Below, one piece after another: positions 1 through 9,685 of a stretch of DNA of 64,000 bases (within the stretch, counting starts at the first letter, position 1; every line of letters starts with the position of its first letter). The translations under genes were made by a program, and so were the position numbers. Origin of the DNA: Streptomyces sennicomposti (GTDB lineage: Bacteria > Actinomycetota > Actinomycetes > Streptomycetales > Streptomycetaceae); the NCBI RefSeq assembly GCF_019890635.1, contig NZ_JAIOAB010000036.1, positions 1-64,000 on the forward strand. Direction: 5' to 3'. Under the pieces are notes generated by a model, which was not told where the DNA came from, ran no database searches, and worked only from the letters and a program-made list of their open reading frames with translations.

Positions 1-94
1 TTCGTTGTGGGCGGGGGCGGCGGGGGGAGGGGCGTGCGGTGGGGCGGTGCGTGGTGGGCTGGGGTGCGGTGAAGTGGCGTGCGGCCGGGGGTGG

Positions 95-1501
95 TTAGGG
101 CAGGACCCGGCACAGGGCGTCCAGGGCCGCCGGCCAGCCGTGGTCCGGTGGGGTGCCGTAGCCGACGACCAGGGCGTCGTCCGGGGCGGTGACGGCGGCC
201 AGTTCGTGGCGGAAGCGGGCGAGGCCGTAGAGCGCGAGGCCCTGCCAGGCCGCCGCCTGGACCACCGTCGGCTCGGCGCCGGGCGGCAGCGGCAGGACGG
301 CGTGCAGACCGGCCGCGATCCCCGTGGCGCGGAGGTGGGGGGCGTGCGCGGCGAGCGCCGCGACGAGGGCGTCCCGGCGGCGACGGTAGCGCAGCCGGGA
401 CGCGCGCACATGCCGGTCGTAGGCGCCGGAGGTCAGGAACTCCGCCAGCGTCAGCTGGTCCAGCACCCCGCAGGTCTCGGTGGCGCCCTTGGCCTCGGCG
501 GCCTCCCGGGCGAGGGACGGCGGCAGTGCCAGCCACGCGAGGCGCAGCCCGGGCGCCAGGGACTTGCTCGCCGTGCCGAGGTAGACGACCTGGTCGGGCG
601 CGAGGCCCTGGAGCGCGCCGACCGGCTGGCGGTCGTAGCGGAACTCGCCGTCGTAGTCGTCCTCCAGGACCAGACCGCCGGTGCGGCGGGCCCAGTCGAT
701 GACGGTGGCGCGCCGGTCCGGCCCGAGCGGCACCCCGAGGGGGAACTGGTGCGACGGCGTGAGCAGGACCGCCCCGGCGTCCCCGAGGCCGGCGGTGACG
801 GTGCCCTGTGCGTCGAAGGGCAGCGGCCGGGTGCGCAGCCCGGCCCGGGCGAGCAGGTTCCAGTGCACGTCCAGACCGTAGGAGTCGACGGCCACGGTGG
901 TGGCCCCGCGGCGGCGCAGCACCTCGGCGAGGATGCGCAGCCCGTGCGCGAACCCCGCGCAGATCAGCACGTGGTCCGGGTCGGTGCGCACGCCGCGGGC
1001 GCGGGCGAGGTAGCCGGCGAGGGCGGCGCGCAGTTCCGGCAGGCCGCGCGGGTCGCCGTAGCCGAGGGCCTGGTTCGGGGCCGTGGTCAGCGCCCGGCGG
1101 GCGGCGCGGAGCCAGGCGGCGCGCGGGAAGGAGCCGAGGTCGGGGGTGCCGGGGCGCAGGTCGTGGCGGGGGCGCGGCTGCGTGCGGGCCGGGTGCGCCG
1201 GACCGGCCGGCGGGGCCTGGGCGAACGGCGCGGCGGGCGCCGTCGCGGCGACCCGGGTGCCTGAGCCCTGGCGGGCGGTGAGCCAGCCCTCGGCGACCAG
1301 GTCGGCGTAGGCGTCGGCGACCGTGTTGCGGGCGACGCCCAGGTCGAGCGCGAGGGCGCGGGAGGACGGCAGCCGGGTGCCGGGGGCCAGCCGGCCGGTG
1401 CGCACCGCCTCGCGCAGCGCGTCGGTCAGCCCGCGCCGCACGCCCGGTCCGGTCGGTTCCAGGTGCAGGTCGACACCCAGAGTGGCCCACGTTTCCACCA
1501 T
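95..1501 (-). CDS. MocR-type (GntR/aminotransferase) transcriptional regulator
   Basis: This 468-residue protein has the two-part MocR architecture. An N-terminal GntR winged helix (about residues 20-85, with PSSRALALDLGVARNTV) is followed by a fold-type I aminotransferase domain. The PLP-binding lysine is visible in the TASKSL segment (Lys313), and the LEDDYDGEFRY signature of the family is present. MocR proteins use PLP or an amino-containing ligand to switch activation or repression, and commonly control the divergent gene, here the carboxymuconolactone decarboxylase pair. The ATG at 1501 is chosen; a GTG one codon later is possible. No Shine-Dalgarno precedes it, and a TATGGT -10-like box lies 8 bases upstream, so the transcript may be leaderless. 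PdxR-like function is not demonstrable because no pyridoxal genes are adjacent. Confidence 0.93.
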   Translation of the reverse strand: MVETWATLGVDLHLEPTGPGVRRGLTDALREAVRTGRLAPGTRLPSSRALALDLGVARNTVADAYADLVAEGWLTARQGSGTRVAATAPAAPFAQAPPAGPAHPARTQPRPRHDLRPGTPDLGSFPRAAWLRAARRALTTAPNQALGYGDPRGLPELRAALAGYLARARGVRTDPDHVLICAGFAHGLRILAEVLRRRGATTVAVDSYGLDVHWNLLARAGLRTRPLPFDAQGTVTAGLGDAGAVLLTPSHQFPLGVPLGPDRRATVIDWARRTGGLVLEDDYDGEFRYDRQPVGALQGLAPDQVVYLGTASKSLAPGLRLAWLALPPSLAREAAEAKGATETCGVLDQLTLAEFLTSGAYDRHVRASRLRYRRRRDALVAALAAHAPHLRATGIAAGLHAVLPLPPGAEPTVVQAAAWQGLALYGLARFRHELAAVTAPDDALVVGYGTPPDHGWPAALDALCRVLP

Positions 1502-1535
1502 GGAAATGGACCATACTCCTGGGCTGCTTCGCGCC

Positions 1536-1541
1536 TAGGGT
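1536..1541 (+). promoter_or_regulatory. Probable -10 box (TAGGGT) for a leaderless transcript
   Basis: TAGGGT ends 7 bases before the GTG at 1549, and there is no ribosome binding site, which fits leaderless transcription. On the opposite strand TATGGT (1510-1515) sits 8 bases before the MocR start. The two divergent promoters therefore overlap within about 50 bases, the usual layout for MocR autoregulation. No convincing -35 is visible. Confidence 0.45.
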
Positions 1542-1548
1542 CGATTGC

Positions 1549-2130
1549 GTGACCACGACGAACAAGACACCGAACACAGCACCGGACACAGCACAGGACG
1601 CGGCATCGGACACCACGGCGAACACGACTGCGAACGCGGCGGCGAAGACGGCCGGGTACGCGCCCGAGCGGGCGCCGCGGCTGGAGTGGGCCAAGCACGC
1701 CCCCGAGGTCTACAAGGCGATGATCCGCCTCGACACCGCCGCCAAGCAGGGCCTGGACGCACGGCTGTACGAACTGGTGAAGATCCGCGCCTCGCAGCTC
1801 AACCACTGCGCGTTCTGCCTCGACATGCACACCAAGGACGCCCTCGCGGCCGGTGAGAGCGTGGAGCGGATCGTGCAGCTCAGCGCCTGGGAGGAGTCGC
1901 GGCACTTCTACACGGAGAAGGAACTGGCCGCGATCGAGCTGACCGAGGCGATCACCGTCCTGACCGACGGCTTCGTCCCGGACGAGGTCTACGACCGGGC
2001 CGCCGGCCTGTTCGAGGAGGCCGAACTGGCCCAGCTGATCGCCGCGATCACGGTGATCAACGCCTGGAACCGGTTCGGCGTGACCACCCGGATGACGCCG
2101 GGCCACTACCGGCCCGGGCGGCACGCGTGA
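1549..2130 (+). CDS. Carboxymuconolactone decarboxylase family protein (AhpD-like), first copy
   Basis: This 193-residue protein has the AhpD/CMD helical core. The redox motif is NHCAFCLDMH (Cys87, Cys90, His94), the CxxC-x3-H pattern of alkylhydroperoxidase-like proteins that reduce peroxides or act as thiol-disulfide partners. About 35 N-terminal residues are low-complexity Thr/Ala/Asn and lie outside the fold. The GTG start follows a TAGGGT box by 7 bases, consistent with leaderless expression. The gene overlaps the next paralogue by four bases (GTGA), so the two are co-translated. The substrate is unknown, and the divergent MocR regulator is the likely controller. Confidence 0.9.
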   Translation: MTTTNKTPNTAPDTAQDAASDTTANTTANAAAKTAGYAPERAPRLEWAKHAPEVYKAMIRLDTAAKQGLDARLYELVKIRASQLNHCAFCLDMHTKDALAAGESVERIVQLSAWEESRHFYTEKELAAIELTEAITVLTDGFVPDEVYDRAAGLFEEAELAQLIAAITVINAWNRFGVTTRMTPGHYRPGRHA

Positions 2131-2570
2131 GCCGTTCCCCACTGCTGGACCAGAAGGTCTTCCAGGCGATGCGGGCGGTCAGCGCGGCCGCCAAGAAGGG
2201 GCTCGGCGACCCGGTCCTCGCCGAGCTGGTCATGATCCGGGCCTCGCAGGTCAACCACTGCGCGTTCTGCCTGGACATGCACCTCGGGATCGCCCGGGGC
2301 AACGGCGAGTCGGAGGACCGCATCCAGCTCCTCGACGCCTGGGAGGAGGCCGAGGGCCGCTACACCGAGCGGGAGCGGGCCGCGCTCGCCCTGACCGAGG
2401 CGGTCACGGTGCTGACCGACGGCTTCGTCCCGGACGAGGTGTACGAGGCGGCCGCCAAGCTGTTCGACGAGACGGAACTGGCCCACCTCATCTCGCTGAT
2501 CACCGTCATCAACAGCTGGAACCGGTTGATGGTCAGCCGCCGGGTGCCGCCGGGCGGCCGGCAGGCGTGA
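2127..2570 (+). CDS. Carboxymuconolactone decarboxylase family protein (AhpD-like), second copy
   Basis: This 147-residue protein is a paralogue of the upstream gene. It shares VNHCAFCLDMH (Cys45, Cys48), the ALTEAVTVLTDGFVPDEVY segment and the INSWNR tail. It lacks the low-complexity N-terminal extension. The GTG start overlaps the upstream stop. CMD proteins normally form trimers or hexamers, so two co-translated paralogues could form a hetero-oligomer; that is inference. The function is probably thiol-dependent peroxidase activity or carboxylate chemistry, and the family assignment is firmer than any substrate. Confidence 0.9.
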   Translation: MSRSPLLDQKVFQAMRAVSAAAKKGLGDPVLAELVMIRASQVNHCAFCLDMHLGIARGNGESEDRIQLLDAWEEAEGRYTERERAALALTEAVTVLTDGFVPDEVYEAAAKLFDETELAHLISLITVINSWNRLMVSRRVPPGGRQA

Positions 2571-2746
2571 GGGACTGAGTCCCTGGGGCGGGTCCTGGGC
2601 GGGGCCCGGGCGGGTCCCCTGGCGTTCTCGTCCCGCGGCGGGCCCCCTGGCGGTCTCGTCCAGGGGCGGGTGGCGCGGAGGGGCCGGTCGCGGGGCGGGG
2701 TCCCGGTGGCCGGGGTCTCGTTCCTCGGCGGGTGGCGCGGGGGTTC

Positions 2747-2854
2747 ATCCGCCGTGGGAACGGGCCCGCTGAGCCGGCGTCTATCCGCCGTGGGAACGGG
2801 CCCGCTGGGCCGGCGTCTAGCCGCCGTGGGAACGGGACCACTGGGCCAGCGTCT
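2747..2854 (+). repeat. 36-bp tandem repeat, three copies, running into a coding 3' end
   Basis: Units are 2747-2782, 2783-2818 and 2819-2854. The third unit encodes the last 12 codons of the LysR gene including its stop. The two outer units repeat those codons with a few changes and keep an in-frame stop (TAG or TGA equivalents on the minus strand). The remaining intergenic DNA (2571-2746) is G-rich and shows only further degenerate repeats. Confidence 0.9.
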
Positions 2855-3773
2855 CCCGGAAGCACTGCCGCAGCCAGGCGTGCGCCGGATCGGCGTCGTG
2901 GCGCGGATGCCAGGCCAGCCCCATCCCGAGCACGGGCAGGTCCAGCGGCACATCGAAGGTGACCAGCCCCAGCGCGGCGGCCAACGGCAGCCCCCACGCC
3001 GTGATCAGCCCCACCAGGTCGCTGTCGCGCAGCACGAACAGCGCGGCCGGGAAGGTCCCGACGGCGCCCACCACCCGCCGGGTCAGACCGAGTTCGGCGA
3101 GGGCCGTGTCCACGGGGCCGTGCAGCCGGCCGCGCCGCGACACGGACAGATGCTCGGCCGCTGCGTACCGCTCGGGCGTCACCTCACCGGTGAGCAGCGG
3201 GTGCCCGGCCCGTACGACGCCGACCATCCGGTCCTCGTACAGGTGCTCGGTGCGCACCTCGGGCGAGGTCGAGTCGATCACCCCGACCTCCAGGTCGGCG
3301 GTGCCCTGCCGCAGGAACGGCGCGTCCACATGGCTCTCGCCGAGGAACCGGATGCGGATGCCGGGCGCCTCCCGCGCCGCCCGCGCGAACAGGGCCGCGC
3401 CGCAGGAGGCGGGGACGGCGTCGTGGCACAGCACCGAGAACGTGCGGGTCACGGTGCGCAGATCGGCGTCCCGGCCCGGTGTGAACAGGGCGCGGGCGCG
3501 CTCCACCACCGCGCTCACCTCGGCGCGCACGGCCAGCGCGTGCGGGGTCGGCACCATGCGCCGGCCCGCGCGCACGAGCACCGGATCGCCCAGCGCCTTG
3601 CGGATGCGGCCGAGGGTGCGGCTCATCGCCGGTTCGGACAGGTGCAGCCGCCGGGCGGCGCCCTGCACGCTCTGCTCCTCCAGGAGGACGTCGAGGGCGA
3701 GCAGCAGATTGAGGTCGATGCCGGTGGGGGCCGGTGCGGGCCCGGCCGGCCCTGCGGATTGCGTCACGCGCAT
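2817..3773 (-). CDS. LysR-family transcriptional regulator
   Basis: This 318-residue protein has an N-terminal LysR helix-turn-helix, with QSVQGAARRLHLSEPAMSR around residues 35-53. The following residues (RTLGRIRKALGDPVLVR) are typical for the family, and a periplasmic-binding-like effector domain follows to about residue 305. It is divergent from the MFS exporter gene and separated by 93 bases, the classic arrangement in which the LysR protein controls the transporter in response to a small effector. The effector cannot be deduced. The last 12 codons are duplicated twice just after the stop codon. Confidence 0.94.
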   Translation of the reverse strand: MRVTQSAGPAGPAPAPTGIDLNLLLALDVLLEEQSVQGAARRLHLSEPAMSRTLGRIRKALGDPVLVRAGRRMVPTPHALAVRAEVSAVVERARALFTPGRDADLRTVTRTFSVLCHDAVPASCGAALFARAAREAPGIRIRFLGESHVDAPFLRQGTADLEVGVIDSTSPEVRTEHLYEDRMVGVVRAGHPLLTGEVTPERYAAAEHLSVSRRGRLHGPVDTALAELGLTRRVVGAVGTFPAALFVLRDSDLVGLITAWGLPLAAALGLVTFDVPLDLPVLGMGLAWHPRHDADPAHAWLRQCFRETLAQWSRSHGG

Positions 3774-3866
3774 CTTTCCCTTGCCAAGATTGCACTGGAG
3801 TGCAGGTCATCTCCGAGCCTACGGTGGCAGGGCATCCCCCACCACACCGGTCTCCTTGGAGGAGCC

Positions 3867-5546
3867 ATGCCTTCGCCTGCCCGAAACTCCGGCCTGCCCG
3901 CGGACTCCCGCACCCGGAACTCCCCCGCCGCGCCCCCCGGCGCCTCCCACGGCTCGGCCGCCGCCGCCCGCGCACCCGGCGACGGACCCGGCGGGGGCGG
4001 CGCCGGGAGCACGGCGGGAAGCGCCGCCGGGGGCGCGACCGGGAGCGCGGCCGAGGGTGCGACCGGGAGCGCGACCGGAGGCGCGACCGGGGCCGCCGCC
4101 CCGACGAGTGCGCTGAAGCGCGCCACGCTGCTGACCCTGTGCGCCTGCGTCCTGGTCGCCCAGAGCATGGTCGCCGCCATCAACCTGCTGATCCCGCAGC
4201 TCGGTTCGTCGTCCCTGCACCTGACGCACAGCGACATCCTGTGGACGGTCGACGCCTACGTCATCGCCTTCGCCGGGCTGCTCATCCCGGCCGGGGCGCT
4301 CGGCGACCGGCACGGCCGCAAGGGGGCGCTGCTCGCCGGGCTCGCCCTGTTCGCCGCGGGCGCCGCCACCAGCGCGCTGGCCACCGGCCCCACGCTGCTC
4401 ATCGCGGGCCGGGGCCTGTCCGGAGCGGGCGCCGCGCTGATCACCCCGGCCACGCTGTCGATCCTGGTGCACCTCACCACCCCCGAACACCGCGCCCGCG
4501 CGCTGGCCTCCTGGACCCTGGCCATCGGCCTCGGCGGGCTGGCGGGCAACCTCGGCGGCGGGCTGATCGGCCAGTACCTGTCCTGGCGCGCCCTGTTCGC
4601 GGTGATGGTGCCGCTGGCCGCCGTACTCGCCGCGGCCGTCGCCCTCGCCGTGCCCCGCACCGCGCGGGCGGCCCGCGGCAACCCCGACCCGCTGGGCACC
4701 GTGCTCCTCACCGCGGGTCTGGTCGCCGTGCTGTTCGGCATCATCGAGGGACCCGCGTACGGCTGGGGCTCGGCGCGGATCGTCGCCGCGTTCGCGGCCG
4801 GCGCGCTGCTCGTCGCCCTCTTCGCCCGGCACGCCCTGCGCTCGCCCGCACCGCTGTTCGACCCGCGGGTCTTCGCCCGGCCCCGGCTGCGCGCCGCCAC
4901 CCTCGGCACGGCCACCGGCTTCTTCGGCCTGTTCGCCCTGTTCTACGTCAACTCGCAGTATCTGCAGGACGTCAAGGGCTACGGCGCCGCCCTCACCGGA
5001 GTGGCGATCGTGCCGCTCACCGTCGGCATGGCGCTGGTGCCCAAGCTGGCCGCCCGCTGGCCGGACCGGCCGCGCCCGGTGATCGGCGGCGGCCTCGCGC
5101 TGATCGGCCTCGGGCTGCTCGGCGCGTCCACCGCCGACGCGGGAACGCCGTACCCGCTGTACGCCTGCTGGCTGCTGGTGATCTCCGCGGGCACCGGGCT
5201 CAGCATGCCCGCGCTCACCGTCGGCGTGGTCACCTCGCTCCCGCCACACCAGGCGGGGCTCGGCTCGGGACTCGGCACCTCGGCCCGTGAACTCGGCGCG
5301 GCCCTGGGCGTCGCCGTCACCGGCACGGTCCTCTCCGCCCACCGGGGCGCCCACGCCCTGTCCGACGGCATGGCGCCCGCCCTGCGCATCGTCGCCCTGC
5401 TGGTCCTGGCGGCGACGGCGGCGGTGGTCGCGGGCTACGGCCGGGACGGCGGACGGGACGGCGGACGGGAGCGGCGTACAGGACGGCGCAAGGGACGGAG
5501 TGCGGGACCAGGTACCGGGCGGGATGCCGGGCGGGGCGCGGCCTGA
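3867..5546 (+). CDS. MFS transporter, DHA2 (14-TM drug/H+ antiporter) family
   Basis: The ATG at 3867 follows the strong ribosome site GGAGGAG; longer upstream reading is out of context. The 559-residue product starts with about 85 residues of Ser/Pro/Gly/Ala-rich, repetitive sequence (cytoplasmic). About 14 hydrophobic segments follow. Motif A is visible as GDRHGRKGALL, and motif C-like glycines lie in the fifth helix region. The family exports hydrophobic drugs or antibiotics using the proton gradient. The C-terminal tail contains short Gly-Arg-Asp repeats. Probable control by the divergent LysR regulator is inference. Confidence 0.93.
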   Translation: MPSPARNSGLPADSRTRNSPAAPPGASHGSAAAARAPGDGPGGGGAGSTAGSAAGGATGSAAEGATGSATGGATGAAAPTSALKRATLLTLCACVLVAQSMVAAINLLIPQLGSSSLHLTHSDILWTVDAYVIAFAGLLIPAGALGDRHGRKGALLAGLALFAAGAATSALATGPTLLIAGRGLSGAGAALITPATLSILVHLTTPEHRARALASWTLAIGLGGLAGNLGGGLIGQYLSWRALFAVMVPLAAVLAAAVALAVPRTARAARGNPDPLGTVLLTAGLVAVLFGIIEGPAYGWGSARIVAAFAAGALLVALFARHALRSPAPLFDPRVFARPRLRAATLGTATGFFGLFALFYVNSQYLQDVKGYGAALTGVAIVPLTVGMALVPKLAARWPDRPRPVIGGGLALIGLGLLGASTADAGTPYPLYACWLLVISAGTGLSMPALTVGVVTSLPPHQAGLGSGLGTSARELGAALGVAVTGTVLSAHRGAHALSDGMAPALRIVALLVLAATAAVVAGYGRDGGRDGGRERRTGRRKGRSAGPGTGRDAGRGAA

Positions 5547-5579
5547 GCCGACCCTGCCCGGTGCGGCGCGCGAACGGCC

Positions 5580-5617
5580 ACGGGCCCCGTTCCGGAGGAT
5601 TCCGGAACGGGGCCCGT
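5580..5617. terminator. Bidirectional intrinsic terminator
   Basis: A perfect 17-bp stem (ACGGGCCCCGTTCCGGA and its complement) encloses a GGAT loop. It lies between the convergent MFS and malate dehydrogenase genes and could serve both. Confidence 0.85.
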
Positions 5618-5716
5618 GCGGGCTCGCGACGAACACGAGCCGAGGCGTACGACCGTGACTGCGGACCAGTCCCGGACGAGGGCTCAACGCTCAGGAAGGA
5701 GAGCCCGGACGCGGTC

Positions 5717-6802
<1,086 letters not shown>

Positions 6803-6822
6803 TCAAAGGTACGGATGATCGA

Positions 6823-6840
6823 TCTCTTGGCGTCAAGAGA
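6823..6840. promoter_or_regulatory. Palindromic operator candidate for mdh
   Basis: TCTCTTG-GCGT-CAAGAGA is a perfect 7-bp inverted repeat with a 4-base spacer, about 117 bases upstream of the mdh start. It is preceded by two copies of GATGATCGATC. The symmetry suggests a dimeric repressor or activator site; the regulator is not identified. Confidence 0.5.
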
Positions 6841-7117
6841 GATCCACCGGTCAGGCTATCGCGCATCCGGGATCACGCACCGCCCGGACCCTGTGGCCCG
6901 TCCCACAGAGTGAGCGGACGACGGCGGTCGGCCGCCACCCGCACGAGGTGGCGGCCGCCCGTCCAGGAGAGGTGGGACGAGGGCGGCCGCCGTATGGGGG
7001 TCACCGAAGCGACCTGACTTCCCGTGGGGGTGCCTGTCCGTCTGCCCCGCCGCGCGCGCCTCATGCACGGCTTAGGCCATTTCTTTTTCCGCTGCCCCGG
7101 ATCTCACTCGCCACACC

Positions 7118-7157
7118 GGTGACGAGGTCGCCTCATCGGTGACGAGGTCGCCTCATC
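7118..7157. repeat. 20-bp direct repeat, two exact copies
   Basis: GGTGACGAGGTCGCCTCATC occurs at 7118-7137 and 7138-7157 with no mismatch. A 10-bp repeat (ATGCGCTCC) follows at about 7169-7188. No reading frame supports coding. Confidence 0.9.
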
Positions 7158-7213
7158 GGGTGAACTCCATGCGCTCCATGCGCTCCTGCCATGCCGGGGG
7201 CGATTCTGCCTCC

Positions 7214-7305
7214 GGGTGCACTCCTGCCGCGCCGGGCGCATTGCTGCCCCCGGGTGCACTCCTGCCGTGCCGGGCGCATTGCTGCTCACTGAGTGCACTC
7301 CTGAC
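7214..7305. repeat. 38-39 bp tandem repeat at the 3' end of the HTH/DUF2690 gene
   Basis: The core TGCACTCCTG recurs at 7217, 7255 and 7294 with intervening GCCGGGCGCATTGCTGC. The last copy encodes the C-terminal Gln-Glu-Cys-Thr of the gene, so the repeats look like duplications of its 3' end lying beyond the stop codon. Confidence 0.8.
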
Positions 7306-9373
7306 GGCCCGACGCCGCCAGGGTCACGCACGCCGTCGCCCGCGTCGCGTCCGTCACGGCCACCATCGGCGTGTACGCGATGGTGTCCCCGGCGGTCTCG
7401 ACCGTGTCGCTCTCCTCGCGCGCACCGGCCTTGAACCGGACCCGGTCGCCCTGCGCGGCCTGCGTGATACGGCCCCAGGCCGCGCCGCAGGTCTTGCTGT
7501 ACCGGACCTCGACGAGGGTCGTGCCGACGGTGATGCTCCGGGTCGTGGTCACCTGCGCACGGCTGCACCCCATGGCCTCGGCGTCCTTGCCGGTGCAGCC
7601 CGCGCCGACGCACTTCACTCCGGGCGGCGGACTCACGGCCGTACTGGCCGACGGGGACGGCGTTCCGCCCGCGCGCCCGGACTTGCCGCCGCCGATGCCG
7701 CCGGTGACGTAGAAGACGACGCCCATCACCAGCAGCGCGGTGACCAGCCCGGCGAGGAACATCGTCACCTGCCGCCGCAGCGGGGTGCTGCCGCGCGGAG
7801 CCTTCATCGGCTCGCTGCGCGGGGCCGGGGGGAAGGGGGCGTTCGCGCCCGGGGCGCCTGGGACTCCGGGGGTGCCTGGCACTCCAGGGGTCCCGGGGAC
7901 GCCTGCGACTCCGGGGACGCCGGCGCCGAGGGGGCCGGCGGCGGCCGGGGCGTGCGGGCCCACGACGCCCGGGCCGTGGAGACCTGCGGGTACGACCCCC
8001 GCGCCCGGGCCGTACGGCTGCGCGGTGCCGGTCGCGTACGGGGCCGCCTGGGCGCCCGCCGCGTACGAGGTCGGGGTGCCGCCGCCCGGGGTGCCGGGCG
8101 TACCGGCCGTACCGCCGGGAGCCGTGGCACCGGGAGCACCGGGGCCCTGGGGGGCGCGCTTGCCGCCCATGGGGGCCGGGCCCCGATATCCGGCCACCCG
8201 CCAGGAGTTGCCCCCGGAGGAGGACGCGGCATCGGAGCCGGAGGCCTTGGCCCCCTTGTCGGAGCCGGACGCCGAACCGGACCGGGATGTCTTGTCGAGG
8301 CGGGATGCCTTGTCAGGGCGGGGTGCCTTGTCGGGGCCGGAGGCCGAGCCGGGGGTCGCGGCGGAGTCCGGGGCGGTGCGGGACGCGGGCGCCGTGGGCG
8401 TGCCGGTGCCGGTGGCGGGGGTGGAGCCGGGGCCGGAGGGGGAGGCCGGGGCCGTGTCGGAGGGGGTGGCCGGCGTGGCGTCAAAGCCCGAAGCCGGCGT
8501 GGCGTTCGACGTGCCACCGCGGCCGATGGAACCAGGACGGGAGGTCGGCGTGGCGTCGGAAGACGACGTGGTGCCGGAAGACGACGTGGTGCCGGAAGGC
8601 GACGTGGCGTCGGGAGCCGGCGTGGCGTCGGCGAGGGTGTTGGTGGGCGAGGCCGCCTCCGTACGGGTCCTGGAACCACCCGCATCCCCGGTTCCGCGCC
8701 CGGCCCCGCTCCCGGCGCCGCCCTTCCCGTCGTACCCGGGGGCGTCCTCGGGGTCGGTCCGGACGGCCCATGAGGCCCGCGCACGCGGCCGGGCGTCCTT
8801 CGGCTCGTCCCGCACGGCCCGTTCCCGCCCGGCGGCCCCCGTCCGCGCGTCCGCGTCGTCGGCCGTCGGCTGCAACGGCACCGTGGGAGACACCCCCGCG
8901 GGGCCCGCGATCCCGGGTACCAGCCGACCGGTCACCGCACCGCCCGGGGCCGCCGCGTCACGCCCCTTGCCGTCCCCGGTGCCCGGGCCTCCCGGCGTAC
9001 CGTCCGCGCGGGGCCCGTCCGCCCCCGCCGCCCCGAACTCCCCGAGCGCGGCGCGGGCCTGGGATATCCGGATGGCCTCCATGGTGCGGTCGTGGCGCAG
9101 TTCCGCGCGGCTCCAGGCGCGTTCGGCCAGTTCCCACATGGTGGTGAGGTGGACGGGGTTGGCGCCGGTGACCTCGGCGAGGGCGACGACCGCGCCCTTG
9201 GGCGCGAGGAGCCGCCCGCCCAGGTACCGCTCCCAGGAGGTCTTGCTGTAACCCGTGCGGTCGGCGAGCGCGGCGACGTTCAGTCCGCTGCGGTCCACGA
9301 GCCGCCGCAATTGGCTCGCGAACTCCTTGACCTGCGGATCGAGTTCATCGGGCAAGGCCTTCCAACGAGGCAT
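7286..9373 (-). CDS. Membrane-anchored HTH (XRE-like) protein with DUF2690-like extracytoplasmic domain
   Basis: The ATG at 9373 (MPRWKALPDE) is preferred over an upstream in-frame start because it fits the usual start of the family. The 695-residue product has a helix-turn-helix at residues 30-60 (NVAALADRTGYSKTSWERYL). A roughly 450-residue Pro/Gly/Ser/Thr/Ala-rich linker follows with many short repeats. Then come one transmembrane helix (MFLAGLVTALLVMGVVFYV) and about 110 extracytoplasmic residues with cysteines in KCVGAGC, GCSRA and SKTCGAAW. That last domain resembles DUF2690, known from Streptomyces HTH proteins. The architecture suggests an envelope signal relayed to DNA; the target is unknown. 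Confidence 0.85.
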   Translation of the reverse strand: MPRWKALPDELDPQVKEFASQLRRLVDRSGLNVAALADRTGYSKTSWERYLGGRLLAPKGAVVALAEVTGANPVHLTTMWELAERAWSRAELRHDRTMEAIRISQARAALGEFGAAGADGPRADGTPGGPGTGDGKGRDAAAPGGAVTGRLVPGIAGPAGVSPTVPLQPTADDADARTGAAGRERAVRDEPKDARPRARASWAVRTDPEDAPGYDGKGGAGSGAGRGTGDAGGSRTRTEAASPTNTLADATPAPDATSPSGTTSSSGTTSSSDATPTSRPGSIGRGGTSNATPASGFDATPATPSDTAPASPSGPGSTPATGTGTPTAPASRTAPDSAATPGSASGPDKAPRPDKASRLDKTSRSGSASGSDKGAKASGSDAASSSGGNSWRVAGYRGPAPMGGKRAPQGPGAPGATAPGGTAGTPGTPGGGTPTSYAAGAQAAPYATGTAQPYGPGAGVVPAGLHGPGVVGPHAPAAAGPLGAGVPGVAGVPGTPGVPGTPGVPGAPGANAPFPPAPRSEPMKAPRGSTPLRRQVTMFLAGLVTALLVMGVVFYVTGGIGGGKSGRAGGTPSPSASTAVSPPPGVKCVGAGCTGKDAEAMGCSRAQVTTTRSITVGTTLVEVRYSKTCGAAWGRITQAAQGDRVRFKAGAREESDTVETAGDTIAYTPMVAVTDATRATACVTLAASGRQECTQ

Positions 9374-9685
9374 TGCTGCATCCCCCTCTTCCCCGATTAC
9401 GTGCCGGCTCTTCCCCGCGCGCGCCCTTTCCGACGGGAACACGCGCCGATGCGCTGATTGTCCACGCTAATCCGTGTGGTCGAAGACCGGCCGCCGGACG
9501 ACTCCGCCGCGGGGTCTCATTTTGTCAACACATCGACAGGAGTGGCCCCCTCCGCACGGCGCGGGTCCGGACGGGGGCGCTCCTGTGGCGAAGCGCGGAC
9601 ACCGTAGCGGAACCGTCACTTCCGTGCCACAGCGCACGAACAGCCGTTGAACAGCGGGTTCCGGGTGCAGGAAGGTTGGTCCCGG

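Noticed and set aside
1-94. Gene end at the left edge
   Set aside because: It is a G-rich stretch without a recognisable frame; the MocR stop lies at 95.
5-1264. Long plus-strand open frame opposite the MocR gene
   Set aside because: It has Gly/Arg/Ala-rich shadow composition and no family motif; the minus strand gives a full MocR protein.
9523-9540. Another damage promoter (TTTTGTCAACACATC)
   Set aside because: It lacks CRGTG after TTGT and has no TAnnnT at the right spacing.
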